From Paracoccaceae bacterium (GTDB taxonomy: Bacteria; Pseudomonadota; Alphaproteobacteria; Rhodobacterales; Rhodobacteraceae), in NCBI GenBank assembly GCA_012103375.1, contig WLWX01000001.1:3638492-3702491 (forward strand): DNA of 64,000 bases, in the 5' to 3' direction. Positions 8,249 through 19,798 of this stretch are shown in pieces (within the stretch, counting starts at the first letter, position 1; every line of letters begins with the position of its first letter). The position numbers and the translations under genes are program-made. The notes under the pieces are model-generated. The model was not told where the DNA came from. It searched no databases and saw only the letters and a list, made by a program, of their open reading frames with translations.

Positions 8249-8491
8249 GGGGACGGACCCCGCAAAAGCAGACGCCCTTTGACCGCCGCCATTCCGGGTT
8301 GAGGCCGCGCAAATGGCGTGCCAGAGCACCATCATGTCCGGGCCATTCACACCCGTAGGACCAATCGGCCCACACTATTCCCCCGATATCGCAGAAAATC
8401 CCGCCTCACGCCCTTTTCCTGCCGGTCAGAACCGGGCAAAAGGCAGGGGCGATTGCGACCGGCGCGTGATCTGCGCCCTGGAAGGACCGAT
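8249..8491. other. Gap between TRAP operon and nuoG; no gene seen
   Basis: No convincing ORF, terminator or RNA was found. In related bacteria nuoG is preceded by nuoF and small accessory genes (recalled gene order). Here the sequence directly upstream is the TRAP operon, so nuoG onward needs a promoter in this gap or must rely on readthrough from the TRAP genes. The start of nuoG has only GAAGGAC as ribosome site (8480-8486). Confidence 0.5.
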
Positions 8492-10507
8492 ATGGCTGAT
8501 CTGCGCAAAATCATCATTGACGAGCATGAGGTCGAATGTGACCCGGCCCTGACCCTGATTCAGGCCTGCGAACAGGCGGGGGTCGAAATTCCCCGGTTCT
8601 GTTATCACGAACGCCTGTCAATCGCCGGAAACTGCCGGATGTGTCTGGTCGAGGTTGTCGGTGGGCCGCCCAAGCCCGCGGCCTCCTGCGCGATGCAGGT
8701 CAGGGATCTGCGCCCCGGCCCGGAAGGGCAACCTCCGGTGGTCAAGACGAACTCTCCCATGGTCAAGAAGGCGCGTGAGGGGGTGATGGAATTCCTGCTG
8801 ATCAACCACCCACTGGATTGCCCGATCTGTGATCAGGGCGGCGAATGTGACTTGCAGGATCAGGCGATGGCCTATGGCGTCGATTTTTCCCGCTACCGCG
8901 AGGTGAAGCGCGCGACCGAGGATCTGGATCTTGGCCCGCTGGTCGAAACCCATATGACGCGCTGCATTTCCTGCACCCGCTGCGTGCGGTTCACGACCGA
9001 GGTTGCCGGCATTCATCAGATGGGCCAGACGGGCCGGGGTGAAGATGCCGAGATTACCGCCTATCTGGGCGAAACGCTGGACAGCGAATTGCAGGGCAAC
9101 ATCATTGATCTGTGCCCGGTCGGGGCGCTGACGTCCAAACCATACGCTTTCACCGCCCGCCCGTGGGAACTGTCGAAGACCGAAACCATCGACGTCATGG
9201 ACGCGCTGGGTTCCAACATCCGGGTGGATACCAAAGGGCGCGAAGTGATGCGGATGCTGCCGCGCAACCATGATGGCGTGAACGAGGAATGGCTGAGCGA
9301 TAAGTCCCGTTTCGTCTGGGACGGGCTGCGCCGCCAGCGGCTGGATCAGCCTTATGTCCGGGTCGATGGCAAGCTGAAGCCTGCCACCTGGCCCGAGGCG
9401 CTTGTCGCGGCGGCCACTGCCATGAAGGGCAAGAAGCTGGCCGGGCTGGTCGGTGATCTGGCCCCGGTTGAGGCGGCGTTTTCGCTGAAAGGGTTGATCG
9501 AAGGGCAGGGCGGTCACGTCGAATGCCGCACGGATGGTGCGAAACTGCCGGTCGGCAACCGCAGCGCTTATGTCGGCACGGCGCAGATTGATGACATCGA
9601 CAGCGCCAAGGCGATCATGCTGATCGGGACCAACCCGCGGGCGGAGGCTCCGGTTTTGAACGCCCGTATCCGCAAGGCGTGGCTGAATGGCGCGAAGATC
9701 GGTGTTGTCGGCCAGGCGGTCGACCTGACCTATGACTATCATCATCTGGGCACAGGCGCGGGCGATCTGGCCAAGATGACCGAGGGGTCGCATACCGACG
9801 CCCATGGCAAAGACACGATCGTGATCGTCGGGCAGGGCGCTTTGGCGCGCGAAGACGGGGCCGAGGTTCTGGGCCACGCAATGAAATTCGCCGAGATGAC
9901 GCAAAGCCGGATGCTGGTGCTGCACACCGCTGCGGGCCGCGTCGGCGCAATGGACGTGGGCGCCGTGACCGAGGGCGGGATATCAGCAGCGTTGGACGGG
10001 GCCGAGGTGGTCTATTCGCTTGGCGTGGACGAGGGCGACATCCCCGCCGGGCCAACCGTGATCTATCAGGGCAGCCACGGTGACCGGGGTGCGCACCGCG
10101 CCGATATCATTTTGCCAGCGGCGGCCTGGACCGAGGAATCGGGGATATTCGTGAATACCGAAGGGCGCCCTCAGATGGCGCTGCGCGCGTCGTTCCCGCC
10201 GGGCGAGGCCAAGGAAAACTGGGCGATCCTGAGGGCGCTTTCGGCGGAACTGGGGGCGACACTGCCTTACGATTCGCTGAATGCGCTGCGCGCGGCCATG
10301 GTCGCGGCGCATCCGCATCTGGACGCGATTGACGAGGTTGCGGACAACGGCTGGACGCCGGTGGCACCCGGGGCCTGCTCGGGTGATTTTGCCCCCGCGA
10401 TCAGCGATCATTACCTCACCAACCCGATTGCACGAGCCAGCGCCCTGATGGCAGAGCTTAGCGCCAACGCCGCGGCCCGCCGCAAGCCCGCCATCGCGGC
10501 CGAGTGA
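8492..10507 (+). CDS. nuoG: NADH-quinone oxidoreductase subunit G
   Basis: Peripheral-arm subunit of complex I carrying the distal iron-sulfur clusters that pass electrons from FMN towards quinone. At 671 residues it is a usual alphaproteobacterial length. Cluster ligands visible: 2Fe-2S Cys37, Cys48, Cys51 and Cys66; the N5-type site His106, Cys110, Cys113 and Cys119 ([15 protein letters not shown]); the 4Fe-4S set Cys158, Cys161, Cys164 and Cys208 (CISCTRC and LCPVGAL). The molybdopterin-like C-terminal domain follows from about residue 220. The start at [17 protein letters not shown] was chosen for its ribosome site and because upstream codons do not resemble the family. Confidence 0.97.
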   Translation: MADLRKIIIDEHEVECDPALTLIQACEQAGVEIPRFCYHERLSIAGNCRMCLVEVVGGPPKPAASCAMQVRDLRPGPEGQPPVVKTNSPMVKKAREGVMEFLLINHPLDCPICDQGGECDLQDQAMAYGVDFSRYREVKRATEDLDLGPLVETHMTRCISCTRCVRFTTEVAGIHQMGQTGRGEDAEITAYLGETLDSELQGNIIDLCPVGALTSKPYAFTARPWELSKTETIDVMDALGSNIRVDTKGREVMRMLPRNHDGVNEEWLSDKSRFVWDGLRRQRLDQPYVRVDGKLKPATWPEALVAAATAMKGKKLAGLVGDLAPVEAAFSLKGLIEGQGGHVECRTDGAKLPVGNRSAYVGTAQIDDIDSAKAIMLIGTNPRAEAPVLNARIRKAWLNGAKIGVVGQAVDLTYDYHHLGTGAGDLAKMTEGSHTDAHGKDTIVIVGQGALAREDGAEVLGHAMKFAEMTQSRMLVLHTAAGRVGAMDVGAVTEGGISAALDGAEVVYSLGVDEGDIPAGPTVIYQGSHGDRGAHRADIILPAAAWTEESGIFVNTEGRPQMALRASFPPGEAKENWAILRALSAELGATLPYDSLNALRAAMVAAHPHLDAIDEVADNGWTPVAPGACSGDFAPAISDHYLTNPIARASALMAELSANAAARRKPAIAAE

Positions 10508-10511
10508 TCCT

Positions 10512-10904
10512 TTGCGCGGCGGCCTTCCTGTTGTGGCGCTGCTGACAGGGTGCGCCGCCGCCCTGCCGGTGGACCCGGTTGAAGAGGGTCCGTTTACACC
10601 GACCTATCAGCCGGTGGAAACCGCACTTCTGGATGGCGATCTGGTGCAATTCACAGTCGCGATGCGGGGCGCGCGCAGCCAGTCGGACCTCACCGATTTC
10701 GCCGACTGCGCGGCGGCGGGGTATACGCAAATTCGCGGGTATGAGTTTGCGCGACACCTGCGCACAAATCTGGACCGGCGGGGTGGCGTTTGGCGCGCGG
10801 ATGCTGTTTACACGATCTCGCCACAGCGGCCTGCCGGGACGATCATGATCGACGCCGGTGAAACGGTCGCAGACTGCAAGCGGGACGGAATTCCGACGGT
10901 ATGA
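10512..10904 (+). CDS. Small lipoprotein-like hypothetical in the nuo operon
   Basis: Unrecognised 130-residue protein. It starts at a TTG four bases after the nuoG stop and opens with a short hydrophobic stretch ending in the lipobox LLTGC, so it is probably a lipoprotein. The body holds conserved-looking FADCAAAGYTQIRGYEFARHLR and VWRADAVYTISPQRPAGTIMID, with two further Cys. It ends seven bases before nuoH, so it belongs to the operon. I recall small hypothetical genes at this position in other Rhodobacterales nuo operons. A role in complex I is unproven. Confidence 0.65.
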   Translation: MRGGLPVVALLTGCAAALPVDPVEEGPFTPTYQPVETALLDGDLVQFTVAMRGARSQSDLTDFADCAAAGYTQIRGYEFARHLRTNLDRRGGVWRADAVYTISPQRPAGTIMIDAGETVADCKRDGIPTV

Positions 10905-10910
10905 GGGATC

Positions 10911-11948
10911 ATGGCAAACTTCTTTGAAACCGGCCTCGGGATAGCCGTCATCATCGCGGCGCAAAGCCTTCTGGTGATTGGCTTTGTGATGATCAGCCTG
11001 CTGTTCCTGGTTTACGGCGACCGCAAGATCTGGGCAGCCGTGCAGATGCGGCGCGGGCCGAACGTTGTGGGGGCCTTTGGTCTGCTGCAATCGGTCGCCG
11101 ACGCGCTGAAATACGTGGTGAAAGAGGTCGTGATTCCGGCCGGCGCCGACAAAACCGTCTTCATGCTGGCCCCGATCACCAGCTTCGTGCTCGCTATGAT
11201 CGCTTGGGCGGTGATCCCGTTCAACGACACCTGGGTGCTGGCCGAGCTGAACGTCGCGATCCTTTACGTTTTCGCGGTAAGCAGCCTTGAGGTCTATGGC
11301 GTGATCATGGGCGGTTGGGCGTCGAACTCGAAGTATCCGTTCCTCGGCTCGCTACGATCTGCCGCGCAGATGATCTCCTATGAAGTCTCGATCGGGTTGA
11401 TCATCATCGGGGTGATCCTGACGACTGGCAGCTTGAATTTCGGAGACATCGTGCGCGCCCAGTCCGGCGACTATGGGTTGTTCAACTGGTACTGGCTGCC
11501 ACACTTCCCGATGGTTTTCCTGTTCTTCATCAGTGCGCTGGCCGAAACCAACCGCCCGCCGTTCGACCTGCCCGAGGCAGAGAGCGAACTGGTCGCAGGC
11601 TATCAGGTCGAATACTCCAGCACGCCGTTCCTACTGTTCATGGCTGGCGAATACATCGCGATCTTCCTGATGTGCGCGTTGACAACGCTGCTGTTCTTCG
11701 GCGGCTGGCTTTCGCCGATCCCCGGTATCCCCGACGGGGCGCTGTGGATGCTCGCCAAAATGGGCTTCTTCTTCTTCCTGTTCGCGATGGTGAAGGCCGT
11801 GGTGCCGCGCTACCGCTATGACCAGCTGATGCGGCTGGGCTGGAAAGTCTTCCTGCCATTCAGCTTGGCATGGGTGGTCTGGGTGGCGCTTGCCGCGAAG
11901 TTTGAGCTGTTCGGCGGGGCTTATGCGCGCTGGGTTGTGGGGGGCTGA
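10911..11948 (+). CDS. nuoH: NADH-quinone oxidoreductase subunit H
   Basis: Membrane subunit at the junction of the two arms of complex I, which helps form the quinone chamber. A 345-residue protein with about eight membrane helices and the family motifs [50 protein letters not shown] and [19 protein letters not shown]. The acidic loop [15 protein letters not shown] is the quinone-site loop. The ribosome site is GAGGGATC. Confidence 0.97.
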   Translation: MANFFETGLGIAVIIAAQSLLVIGFVMISLLFLVYGDRKIWAAVQMRRGPNVVGAFGLLQSVADALKYVVKEVVIPAGADKTVFMLAPITSFVLAMIAWAVIPFNDTWVLAELNVAILYVFAVSSLEVYGVIMGGWASNSKYPFLGSLRSAAQMISYEVSIGLIIIGVILTTGSLNFGDIVRAQSGDYGLFNWYWLPHFPMVFLFFISALAETNRPPFDLPEAESELVAGYQVEYSSTPFLLFMAGEYIAIFLMCALTTLLFFGGWLSPIPGIPDGALWMLAKMGFFFFLFAMVKAVVPRYRYDQLMRLGWKVFLPFSLAWVVWVALAAKFELFGGAYARWVVGG

Positions 11949-11953
11949 GGCGG

Positions 11954-12724
11954 ATGGGCGTCGACATCGAATTGTTCCAGCAGCTTGCTGACTTGTCGAC
12001 GCGCTTTCAGCCCGGGGGTCGAACCCTTATGCTGGGCCGCCACAGCTTTGCCGTGGCAGAGCGGATCGCCTGGAAATTCGACCGCGCACTCTCCGATATT
12101 GGTAGCGACCTGACGCATGCCGACCTTACACAGGAAGACGGTTACTGCGAAACCATGATGCGCAAGCTGGGCTTCGGCGAAATGGAGGCGATGGACTTCT
12201 CGGACTATGAGGGAGCGTCGATCATTCACGATCTGAACCGACGGATCCCGTCTGAACTGGAAGGTCAGTTTGATTTCATATTTGATGGCGGCACCATAGA
12301 GCATGTTTTTAATGTACCGGTCGCGCTGGAAAATGTGTTTCGCATGCTGAAGCCTGGTGGGCGTTTCGTTTCGGCAAATGGCTTCAACGGTTGGCCGGCA
12401 CATGGCATCTATCAGTTCAATCCGGAGCTTGTCTGGACGTTCTGGTCACGAAATTGCGGTTGCGAGGTGCATTCATGCATGGGCATTCACAAGCGCCCAC
12501 GCGGTGGCAAATATCGGATCAATTTCCGCGACCCGGCTATCACGGGCAAACGCCTGCGCCTTAAGGGCAAAGTTCCGTCGGGCCGGATTTATCTTTACTA
12601 TGAAGTCGAACGCACCCCGGGTGCAGAAATCAAGAATGTGGTGCTTCAAAGCGACTATGAAACGAAGTGGCAGGACCATAACAACGCTGGCGAAACGCGG
12701 CTTGATGCAAAGGTAGACGCGTAA
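11954..12724 (+). CDS. SAM-dependent methyltransferase-like protein inserted between nuoH and nuoI
   Basis: A 256-residue protein with a Rossmann-type class I methyltransferase pattern: [11 protein letters not shown] (motif I position, degenerate glycines), [17 protein letters not shown] (motif II/IV style), then [23 protein letters not shown] (the widely shared LKPGG turn). The C-terminal third has [19 protein letters not shown] and no recognised domain. It starts five bases after nuoH, and its stop overlaps the nuoI start (TAATG), so it is translationally coupled. Wording such as CATATTTGATGGCGGCACCATAGAGCATG is less GC-rich than its neighbours, a hint of acquisition. Its substrate is unknown; glycan or protein methylation are both possible. 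Confidence 0.75.
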   Translation: MGVDIELFQQLADLSTRFQPGGRTLMLGRHSFAVAERIAWKFDRALSDIGSDLTHADLTQEDGYCETMMRKLGFGEMEAMDFSDYEGASIIHDLNRRIPSELEGQFDFIFDGGTIEHVFNVPVALENVFRMLKPGGRFVSANGFNGWPAHGIYQFNPELVWTFWSRNCGCEVHSCMGIHKRPRGGKYRINFRDPAITGKRLRLKGKVPSGRIYLYYEVERTPGAEIKNVVLQSDYETKWQDHNNAGETRLDAKVDA

Positions 12725-13218
12725 TGGCTAATATCGACTACACCCGCTCCGTCAAATACTTCCTGCTGATGGACATGTGGAAGGGCCTCGGCCTGGGCCT
12801 GAAGTATTTCTTCAGCCCGAAGGCGACGCTGAACTATCCGCATGAAAAAGGGCCGCTGTCCCCTCGGTTCCGTGGCGAACATGCGCTGCGCCGGTATCCG
12901 AATGGTGAGGAACGCTGCATCGCCTGCAAACTGTGTGAGGCGATCTGCCCCGCGCAGGCGATCACAATTGATGCCGAACCGCGCGATGATGGCTCTCGCC
13001 GGACGACGCGGTACGACATCGACATGACGAAATGCATCTATTGCGGCTTCTGTCAGGAGGCGTGTCCGGTGGATGCAATCGTCGAAGGCCCGAACTTCGA
13101 ATTCTCGACCGAGACGCGGGAAGAGCTGTTTTACGACAAGGACAAACTTCTGTCGAACGGCGACCGTTGGGAAGCGGAAATCGCCCGCAACCTGGAACTG
13201 GACGCGCCGTACCGATGA
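12724..13218 (+). CDS. nuoI: NADH-quinone oxidoreductase subunit I
   Basis: Ferredoxin-like subunit carrying clusters N6a and N6b, which pass electrons on towards the terminal N2 cluster of complex I. A 164-residue protein with two 4Fe-4S motifs: Cys65, 68, 71, 75 ([12 protein letters not shown]) and Cys104, 107, 110, 114 ([12 protein letters not shown]). The N-terminal amphipathic segment and [17 protein letters not shown] are typical of alphaproteobacterial and mitochondrial homologues. The start overlaps the previous stop. The stop overlaps the next start (GATGAG). Confidence 0.97.
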   Translation: MANIDYTRSVKYFLLMDMWKGLGLGLKYFFSPKATLNYPHEKGPLSPRFRGEHALRRYPNGEERCIACKLCEAICPAQAITIDAEPRDDGSRRTTRYDIDMTKCIYCGFCQEACPVDAIVEGPNFEFSTETREELFYDKDKLLSNGDRWEAEIARNLELDAPYR

Positions 13219-13610
13219 GCGATTTTGCCAAAATCTTCCAGCAGATGCTCGACAGCGGGCAGGACATGGCCAAGGCCTTCAACCCCGGCGCGTTCAATAC
13301 GCGCACGTTTGAAGATGCGATGCCGACCATGCCGTCCGAGATGATGGAGATGTTTTTCGGCAAGACGCTGAACCAGGGCGGGCTGGACGCGAAAACCCGG
13401 CTGTTCCTGACGCTGGCCGCGCTGACCGTGACCGGCGCACAGGCCGAAAGCCAGATCCGCCTGACCGTGCGCCACGCGTTGGAGGCGGGGGCCACGGCGC
13501 AGGAGATTGCCGAGGTGATCGCCCAGATGGCCATGTTCGGCGGGGTTCCTGCGATGACCAAAGCCATGGAACTGGCGCAGGATGTGATTGAAAAGGAAGC
13601 GGAAACATGA
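13215..13610 (+). CDS. Carboxymuconolactone decarboxylase/AhpD-like protein in nuo operon
   Basis: A 131-residue helical protein resembling the CMD family: [62 protein letters not shown]. The AhpD-type CxxC pair is absent, so a peroxidase-partner role is unlikely. It overlaps nuoI by four bases and nuoJ by four bases. I recall a CMD-family gene at the same place in other Rhodobacterales. Its function in the operon is not established. Confidence 0.8.
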   Translation: MSDFAKIFQQMLDSGQDMAKAFNPGAFNTRTFEDAMPTMPSEMMEMFFGKTLNQGGLDAKTRLFLTLAALTVTGAQAESQIRLTVRHALEAGATAQEIAEVIAQMAMFGGVPAMTKAMELAQDVIEKEAET

Positions 13611-14272
13611 CGTTTGCAGCGTTTGCCTTTTACCTGTTCGCCTTTGCGGTCGTCGCCGGGGGCCTGATGGTCGTCGTCGCCCGCAACCCCGTGCATTCGG
13701 TTCTGTGGCTGATCCTGTGCTTCCTGTCCTCGGCGGGCCTGTTCGTTCTGGTCGGCGCCGAATTCGTCGCGATGCTGCTGATCATCGTCTACGTCGGCGC
13801 GGTCGCGGTACTGTTCCTGTTCGTCGTCATGATGCTGGACGTCTATTTCGCCGAGCTGAAGGCCGAAATGGCGAAATACATGCCGCTGGGGCTGCTGATC
13901 GGGGTGGTCCTGCTGATGCAGCTGGGCATCGCCTTTGGCGTCTGGCAGTCCGCCGACATCGCCGAAAGCCAGCGCGCCGCCCCGGTGATAGCCGTCGGGG
14001 CCGAAGATCTGGGCGAAGGCCTGTTCAGCGACAGCGACGCCCTGCTGAGCCAGACCCACAACACCCGCGCGCTCGGCACGTTGATCTACGACGATTACTT
14101 GCTGCTCTTCCAACTCGCCGGGCTGATCCTGCTGGTCGCGATGATCGGCGCCATCGTCCTGACCCTGCGCCACCGGACCGACATCAAGCGGCAGAACATC
14201 GTCGCCCAGATGATGCGCGACCCGGCCAAGGCGATGGAGTTGAAGGACGTGAAACCGGGGCAGGGACTATGA
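13607..14272 (+). CDS. nuoJ: NADH-quinone oxidoreductase subunit J
   Basis: Small membrane subunit of complex I between NuoA/H and NuoK. A 221-residue protein with five hydrophobic segments. Family motifs are [53 protein letters not shown] and, near the C-terminus, [21 protein letters not shown]. It overlaps the neighbours on both sides by four bases. Confidence 0.95.
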   Translation: MTFAAFAFYLFAFAVVAGGLMVVVARNPVHSVLWLILCFLSSAGLFVLVGAEFVAMLLIIVYVGAVAVLFLFVVMMLDVYFAELKAEMAKYMPLGLLIGVVLLMQLGIAFGVWQSADIAESQRAAPVIAVGAEDLGEGLFSDSDALLSQTHNTRALGTLIYDDYLLLFQLAGLILLVAMIGAIVLTLRHRTDIKRQNIVAQMMRDPAKAMELKDVKPGQGL

Positions 14273-14574
14273 TCGCACTCGAACACTACCTCACCGTCGC
14301 TGCCGCGCTGTTCGTGATCGGCATTTTCGGGCTGTTTCTGAACCGCAAGAACGTGATCGTCATTCTGATGAGCATCGAGTTGATGCTGTTGGCGGTGAAC
14401 ATCAACTTCGTGGCGTTCTCGGCCTATCTTGGCGACCTCGTGGGGCAAGTTTTCACGCTGTTCGTGCTGACCGTGGCGGCGGCTGAGGCTGCGATCGGCC
14501 TTGCGATCCTCGTCTGTTTCTTCCGCAACCGCGGCACCATCGACGTTGAAGACGTCAACGTGATGAAGGGCTAA
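14269..14574 (+). CDS. nuoK: NADH-quinone oxidoreductase subunit K
   Basis: A 101-residue protein with three membrane helices, related to MrpC, and a part of the proton path of complex I. Key residues are visible: the Glu in helix 2 ([18 protein letters not shown]) and the second Glu in helix 3 ([16 protein letters not shown]). It starts at ATG 14269 inside the end of nuoJ. Confidence 0.96.
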   Translation: MIALEHYLTVAAALFVIGIFGLFLNRKNVIVILMSIELMLLAVNINFVAFSAYLGDLVGQVFTLFVLTVAAAEAAIGLAILVCFFRNRGTIDVEDVNVMKG

Positions 14575-14577
14575 GCC

Positions 14578-16806
14578 ATGGCAACTATCATCCTGTTTGC
14601 CCCGCTTCTGGGCGCGCTGATCGGCGGGCTTGGCTGGCGTGTGATCGGGGAAACTGCGGCGCAGTGGATCACCACAGGGCTGCTGTTTCTGGCGGCGATC
14701 CTGTCCTGGGTTGTCTTCCTGACCCTTGGACCGGAAACCGAGCATATTCAAATACTTCGCTGGATCGAATCCGGCAGCCTGAGCACTGACTGGGCGATCC
14801 GGCTGGACCGACTGACGGCGATCATGCTGGTGGTGATCACCACCGTCTCCGCGCTCGTCCACCTCTATTCCTTTGGCTACATGGGCCATGATGAGAATTT
14901 TGGTGAGGGCGAGGGCAGCGAGTACAAGGCGCGGTTCTTTGCCTACCTGTCGTTCTTCACCTTCGCGATGTTGTGCCTCGTCACCGCCGACAACCTGGTG
15001 CAGATGTTCTTTGGCTGGGAGGGGGTCGGCCTCGCCTCCTACCTGCTGATCGGGTTCTACTATAAGAAGCCGAGCGCGAATGCGGCGGCGATCAAGGCAT
15101 TCGTTGTGAACCGGGTGGGCGATTTCGGCTTTGCGCTGGGGATCTTCGCGCTGTTCCTGCTGACAGATTCCATCCGCTTCGACGACATTTTTGCCGCCAC
15201 GCCGGAACTGGCGCAGACCGAGATTGCCTTTCTCTGGACTACATGGAATGCGGCTGAGCTGACCGCCTTCCTGCTGTTCATCGGTGCGATGGGCAAGTCG
15301 GCGCAGTTCTTCCTGCACACCTGGTTGCCGGACGCGATGGAAGGTCCGACGCCGGTGTCGGCGCTGATCCATGCGGCGACGATGGTTACGGCGGGTGTAT
15401 TCCTCGTCTGCCGGTTCTCTCCGCTGATGGAATTCGCGCCGCACACGCAGACCTTCATCGTGGTGATCGGTGCGACGACGGCGTTTTTCGCAGCGACCGT
15501 GGGTCTGGTGCAGAACGACATCAAGCGGGTGATCGCCTATTCGACCTGTTCGCAGCTGGGGTACATGTTCGTCGCTGCCGGGGTGGGCGTCTATTCGGTT
15601 GCGATGTTCCACCTGCTGACACATGCGTTCTTCAAGGCGATGCTGTTCCTCGGCGCAGGCTCGGTGATCCATGCGATGCATCATGAGCAGGACATGCAGA
15701 ACTATGGCGGGTTGAAGGACAAGATCCCGCTGACCTTCTGGGCGATGCTGATCGGCACATTGGCGATCACCGGGGTTGGCATTCCGCTGACGCATTACGG
15801 GTTCGCCGGGTTCCTGAGCAAAGACGCGATCATCGAAAGCGCCTTTGCGGGCGGCACCAACGCGGCCAGCTTTGCATTCTGGGCGCTGGTGATCGCGGCG
15901 GCGATGACGTCTTTCTACAGCTGGCGACTGATGTTCATGACCTTCTGGGGCGAGGCACGCGGTGATGCGCACGCGCATGAGCATGCGCACGAAAGCCCGC
16001 GTTCGATGCTGGTGCCTTTGGGCGTTCTGGCGGTGGGCTCGGTGCTGGCGGGCATGATCTGGGTCGGGCCGTTCTTCGGCGACCATGCCGAGGGGGCCGA
16101 GGCGCACGCGGGGCTGGGCGGGCCGGAGTTGTTGCTGGGCGCTGCTTTGGCGGCCACGGACACAGCCGAGGATGGTCACGGCGATGCGGCGGATGATCAC
16201 GCCGAAACCGGCGAATTGCCGGTGCAGCCGGGTGAGGGCGCGATCTATATGCACCCCTCGAACCACACGCTGGACGATGCGCACCATGCGCCGAAATGGG
16301 TGAAGGTCTCTCCCTTCATTGCCATGCTGCTGGGCTTTGGCATCGCGCTGTCGATGTATATGCGCGGTGTTGCGGTCTGGACCAAGCTGGGGCTGGGCGC
16401 TTTGGGTGCCGTGGTTCTGTTCGTCGCCAAGGTGCCGCTGGCCTTCGCAATTCTTGGAGGGGTGATCCTTGCGGTGATCTTCGTGCTGACCCGCTTCGGC
16501 ATGAACGAGGCGCTGGCGGCAAATCAGGCGCCGCTGTACCGGTTCCTGCTGAACAAATGGTACGTGGATGAGATATATGAGGCGACCTTCGTGCGCGGGG
16601 CCAAGTGGCTTGGCAGCTTCCTTTGGAAGAAGGGTGACGGGACAGTGATTGATGGGTCGATCAATGGGGTCGCCATGGGGATCGTGCCGTTCTTCACGCG
16701 CCTCGCCGGGCGGGCGCAGTCGGGCTATATGTTCCATTATGCCGCCGCGATGGTGCTGGGGATCGTGATTTTCATCACCTGGATGACACTGTGGGGGGGC
16801 CAATAA
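14578..16806 (+). CDS. nuoL: NADH-quinone oxidoreductase subunit L
   Basis: The distal antiporter-like subunit of complex I, with the long lateral helix. At 742 residues it is longer than E. coli NuoL (613). The family core [38 protein letters not shown] is present, as is [23 protein letters not shown]. The extra length includes a His-rich stretch near residues 461-471 ([10 protein letters not shown]) and an acidic, His-containing loop near 523-545 ([16 protein letters not shown]). I recall comparable long loops in relatives but have not compared them. The start lies three bases after the nuoK stop. Confidence 0.96.
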   Translation: MATIILFAPLLGALIGGLGWRVIGETAAQWITTGLLFLAAILSWVVFLTLGPETEHIQILRWIESGSLSTDWAIRLDRLTAIMLVVITTVSALVHLYSFGYMGHDENFGEGEGSEYKARFFAYLSFFTFAMLCLVTADNLVQMFFGWEGVGLASYLLIGFYYKKPSANAAAIKAFVVNRVGDFGFALGIFALFLLTDSIRFDDIFAATPELAQTEIAFLWTTWNAAELTAFLLFIGAMGKSAQFFLHTWLPDAMEGPTPVSALIHAATMVTAGVFLVCRFSPLMEFAPHTQTFIVVIGATTAFFAATVGLVQNDIKRVIAYSTCSQLGYMFVAAGVGVYSVAMFHLLTHAFFKAMLFLGAGSVIHAMHHEQDMQNYGGLKDKIPLTFWAMLIGTLAITGVGIPLTHYGFAGFLSKDAIIESAFAGGTNAASFAFWALVIAAAMTSFYSWRLMFMTFWGEARGDAHAHEHAHESPRSMLVPLGVLAVGSVLAGMIWVGPFFGDHAEGAEAHAGLGGPELLLGAALAATDTAEDGHGDAADDHAETGELPVQPGEGAIYMHPSNHTLDDAHHAPKWVKVSPFIAMLLGFGIALSMYMRGVAVWTKLGLGALGAVVLFVAKVPLAFAILGGVILAVIFVLTRFGMNEALAANQAPLYRFLLNKWYVDEIYEATFVRGAKWLGSFLWKKGDGTVIDGSINGVAMGIVPFFTRLAGRAQSGYMFHYAAAMVLGIVIFITWMTLWGGQ

Positions 16807-16807
16807 C

Positions 16808-18346
16808 ATGGACAACCTGCTGTCGATCATCACCTTCCTGCCGCTGATTGCTGCCGTCATCCTGGCGCTGTTCCTGCGGGGCGACGACGCAGCCGCGCAG
16901 AAGAACGCGAAGTGGCTGGCGCTGATCGCGACCTCGGCCACATTCGTCGTCTCACTGTTCATGCTGGCCGGGTTCAACCCGAACGACACCTGGTTCCAAT
17001 TTGTCGAGGAACGCAGCTGGCTGTTGGGGCTGAATTACAAGCTGGGCGTGGATGGGATCTCGGTTCTGTTCGTCATGCTGACGACCTTCCTGATGCCGTT
17101 GGTGATTGCGTCCTGCTGGACGGTGGAGCACCGGGTCAAGGACTACATGATTGCGTTCCTGATGCTGGAAACGCTGATGCTGGGCGTGTTCTGTGCGCTG
17201 GATCTGATCCTGTTCTACCTGTTCTTCGAGGGCGGCTTGATCCCGATGTTCCTGATCATCGGCATCTGGGGCGGCAAGAACCGCATCTATGCGTCGTTCA
17301 AGTTCTTCCTTTATACCTTCCTCGGCTCGGTTCTGATGCTGGTCGCGATGATCGGCATGTTCGTTCAGGCCGGGACCACGGATATCCCGACCTTGCTGAG
17401 CCATCAGTTCGCCTCGGAAACCTTCGCCGTTTGGGGCTTCCAGATCATTGGCGGGGTGCAGACGCTGCTGTGGCTGGCGTTCTTTGCCAGCTTCGCGGTG
17501 AAAATGCCGATGTGGCCGGTCCACACCTGGTTGCCGGATGCCCACGTGCAAGCCCCGACCGCCGGGTCCGTCGTGTTGGCCGCGATTCTGCTGAAGATGG
17601 GCGGCTATGGCTTCCTGCGGTTCAGCCTGCCGATGTTCCCGGTCGCCTCCGACATCATGGCCGATTTCGTTATGTGGCTGAGTGCGATTGCGATCATCTA
17701 TACCTCTCTCGTCGCGCTGATGCAGGAGGATATGAAAAAGCTGATCGCCTATTCATCCGTCGCGCATATGGGCTATGTCACCGCCGGGATTTTCGCGGCG
17801 AACCAGCAGGGCGTCGACGGAGCCATCTTTCAGATGATCAGCCACGGCTTCATCTCGGGCGCGTTGTTCCTGTGCGTCGGAGTGATCTACGACCGGATGC
17901 ACACGCGAGAGATTGACGCCTACGGCGGCCTCGTCAACAAGATGCCCGCCTATGCGGCGATTTTCATGCTGTTCACCATGGCCAATGTCGGCCTGCCGGG
18001 GACCAGCGGGTTTGTCGGGGAATTCCTGACGCTGGTTGGCATCTTCCAGGCCAATACCTGGGTGGCGCTGGTGGCGACTGCCGGGGTGATCCTGAGCGCG
18101 GCCTATGCGCTGTGGCTGTATCGGCGCGTCGTCATGGGTGATCTGATCAAGGAAAGCCTACGCTCGATCAAGGACATGACCGACCGCGAAAAGGCGATCT
18201 TCGCGCCGCTGGTGGTGATGACGATCCTGCTGGGCGTCTATCCCAGCCTTGTGACGGATATGATTGGCCCCTCGGTCGAGGCGCTTTTGCACAACTACCA
18301 CGCTGCGTTGCCTGCCGAGGCGATGACGCAAGTGGCGCATAACTAA
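16808..18346 (+). CDS. nuoM: NADH-quinone oxidoreductase subunit M
   Basis: Antiporter-like proton-pumping subunit of complex I. A 512-residue protein with 13-14 membrane helices. The conserved Glu in helix 5 appears in [32 protein letters not shown]. The lysine-bearing segment [34 protein letters not shown] and [14 protein letters not shown] are present. It starts one base after nuoL stops. Confidence 0.97.
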   Translation: MDNLLSIITFLPLIAAVILALFLRGDDAAAQKNAKWLALIATSATFVVSLFMLAGFNPNDTWFQFVEERSWLLGLNYKLGVDGISVLFVMLTTFLMPLVIASCWTVEHRVKDYMIAFLMLETLMLGVFCALDLILFYLFFEGGLIPMFLIIGIWGGKNRIYASFKFFLYTFLGSVLMLVAMIGMFVQAGTTDIPTLLSHQFASETFAVWGFQIIGGVQTLLWLAFFASFAVKMPMWPVHTWLPDAHVQAPTAGSVVLAAILLKMGGYGFLRFSLPMFPVASDIMADFVMWLSAIAIIYTSLVALMQEDMKKLIAYSSVAHMGYVTAGIFAANQQGVDGAIFQMISHGFISGALFLCVGVIYDRMHTREIDAYGGLVNKMPAYAAIFMLFTMANVGLPGTSGFVGEFLTLVGIFQANTWVALVATAGVILSAAYALWLYRRVVMGDLIKESLRSIKDMTDREKAIFAPLVVMTILLGVYPSLVTDMIGPSVEALLHNYHAALPAEAMTQVAHN

Positions 18347-18358
18347 GGGGGCGGGGCG

Positions 18359-19798
18359 ATGACCAACGCAGATTTCCAGACCGTCCTGCCCGAGGTGCTG
18401 CTGGCCGCATACGCGATGCTGGCGCTGATGTTCGGGGTCTATATGACCAAGGACAAGGTTGCGCCGTTTCTGGTCTGGGTGACCAGTGCCGTGCTGGCGA
18501 TTCTGGGCCTGTGGATTCTGACCGGCGGGGGCGGCGATGTCGCGGCCTTCGGCGGCATGATCGTCAACGACGCCTTCGCGCGGTTCGCCAAGGTCGTAAT
18601 CCTGTTCAGCGCCGCCGCCGTGTTGCTGATGAGCGAAGGCTACATGGCCAAGCGCGGGCTGCTGCGCTTCGAATACCCGCTGCTGGTGGCACTGGCCGTT
18701 GTCGGCATGATGGTCATGGTCTCGGCTGGCGATCTGATGGCGCTTTATATGGGCCTCGAACTGCAATCGCTGGCACTCTACGTCGTCGCAGCGCTGCGCC
18801 GCGATAGTGTGAAATCGACCGAGGCGGGGCTGAAATACTTCGTTCTTGGCGCGCTGTCCTCTGGCCTGCTGCTCTACGGAGCTTCGCTGGTCTACGGCTT
18901 TGCCGGCACGACGCTGTTCACCGGCATCATTGCTGCCGTGGGCGAGGGGCAAGCCCCGCTGGGGCTGCTGTTCGGGCTGGTCTTCGTGATCGCGGGTCTA
19001 GCGTTCAAGGTCAGCGCCGCGCCGTTCCACATGTGGACGCCGGACGTTTATGAAGGTTCGCCGACGCCGGTCACGGCCTTCTTTGCGACGGCGCCGAAAA
19101 TGGCCGCGATGGGGCTGTTTGCCCGTGTCGTGCATGACGCGTTCGGCGGGGTTGTTGGCGACTGGCAGCAGATCGTTGCGTTCCTGGCCGTCACCTCGAT
19201 GTTCCTTGGCGGGGTTGCCGCGATCGGGCAGCGCAATATCAAGCGGCTGATGGCCTATTCCTCGATCAGCCACATGGGCTTTGCGCTGATGGGGCTGGCG
19301 GCGGGCACGGTGTTCGGCGTGCAGGCGATGCTGGTCTATATGGCGATCTATGTGACCATGAATATCGGCGTTTTCGCCTTCATCCTGGCGATGGAGCGTG
19401 ACGGCGCGCCGGTGGTGCGCATTGATGAACTCGGCGGATACTCCAAACGCGAACCTTTGCGCGCACTGGCGATGTTGGTGCTGCTGTTCTCGCTGGCGGG
19501 CGTGCCGCCGCTGGTTGGCTTCTTCGGTAAATTCTACGTGCTGCGGGCCGCGATGGAGGCCGGGATGACCTGGCTGGCGATTGCCGCCGTGATCGCCGCC
19601 GTTATCAACGCCTTCTACTATCTGCGCATCGTCTTCCTGATGTATTTCGGGGACGAGGCTGAGGCGATGGATAGCGGCATTTCGCCCGTGCTCTGGACGT
19701 TCCTGATGGCCTCGGCCGCGATCATGCTGCTGGGGGTCATCAACCTGTTCGGGGTCGAGGCGATTGCCGCCACTGCCGCAGGTGCGCTTGTCAACTGA
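18359..19798 (+). CDS. nuoN: NADH-quinone oxidoreductase subunit N
   Basis: Antiporter-like subunit of complex I nearest the peripheral arm. A 479-residue protein with 13-14 membrane helices, including [24 protein letters not shown] (helix 5 Glu), [38 protein letters not shown] and [19 protein letters not shown]. The ribosome site is GGGGGCGGGGCG. The 3' end overlaps the birA start. Confidence 0.97.
   Translation: MTNADFQTVLPEVLLAAYAMLALMFGVYMTKDKVAPFLVWVTSAVLAILGLWILTGGGGDVAAFGGMIVNDAFARFAKVVILFSAAAVLLMSEGYMAKRGLLRFEYPLLVALAVVGMMVMVSAGDLMALYMGLELQSLALYVVAALRRDSVKSTEAGLKYFVLGALSSGLLLYGASLVYGFAGTTLFTGIIAAVGEGQAPLGLLFGLVFVIAGLAFKVSAAPFHMWTPDVYEGSPTPVTAFFATAPKMAAMGLFARVVHDAFGGVVGDWQQIVAFLAVTSMFLGGVAAIGQRNIKRLMAYSSISHMGFALMGLAAGTVFGVQAMLVYMAIYVTMNIGVFAFILAMERDGAPVVRIDELGGYSKREPLRALAMLVLLFSLAGVPPLVGFFGKFYVLRAAMEAGMTWLAIAAVIAAVINAFYYLRIVFLMYFGDEAEAMDSGISPVLWTFLMASAAIMLLGVINLFGVEAIAATAAGALVN

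Noticed and set aside
14095-16989. 964-residue open frame on the minus strand opposite nuoL
   Set aside because: Antisense shadow of a GC-rich gene; His/Arg/Gln-rich composition with no domain, while the + strand encodes NuoL with all its motifs.
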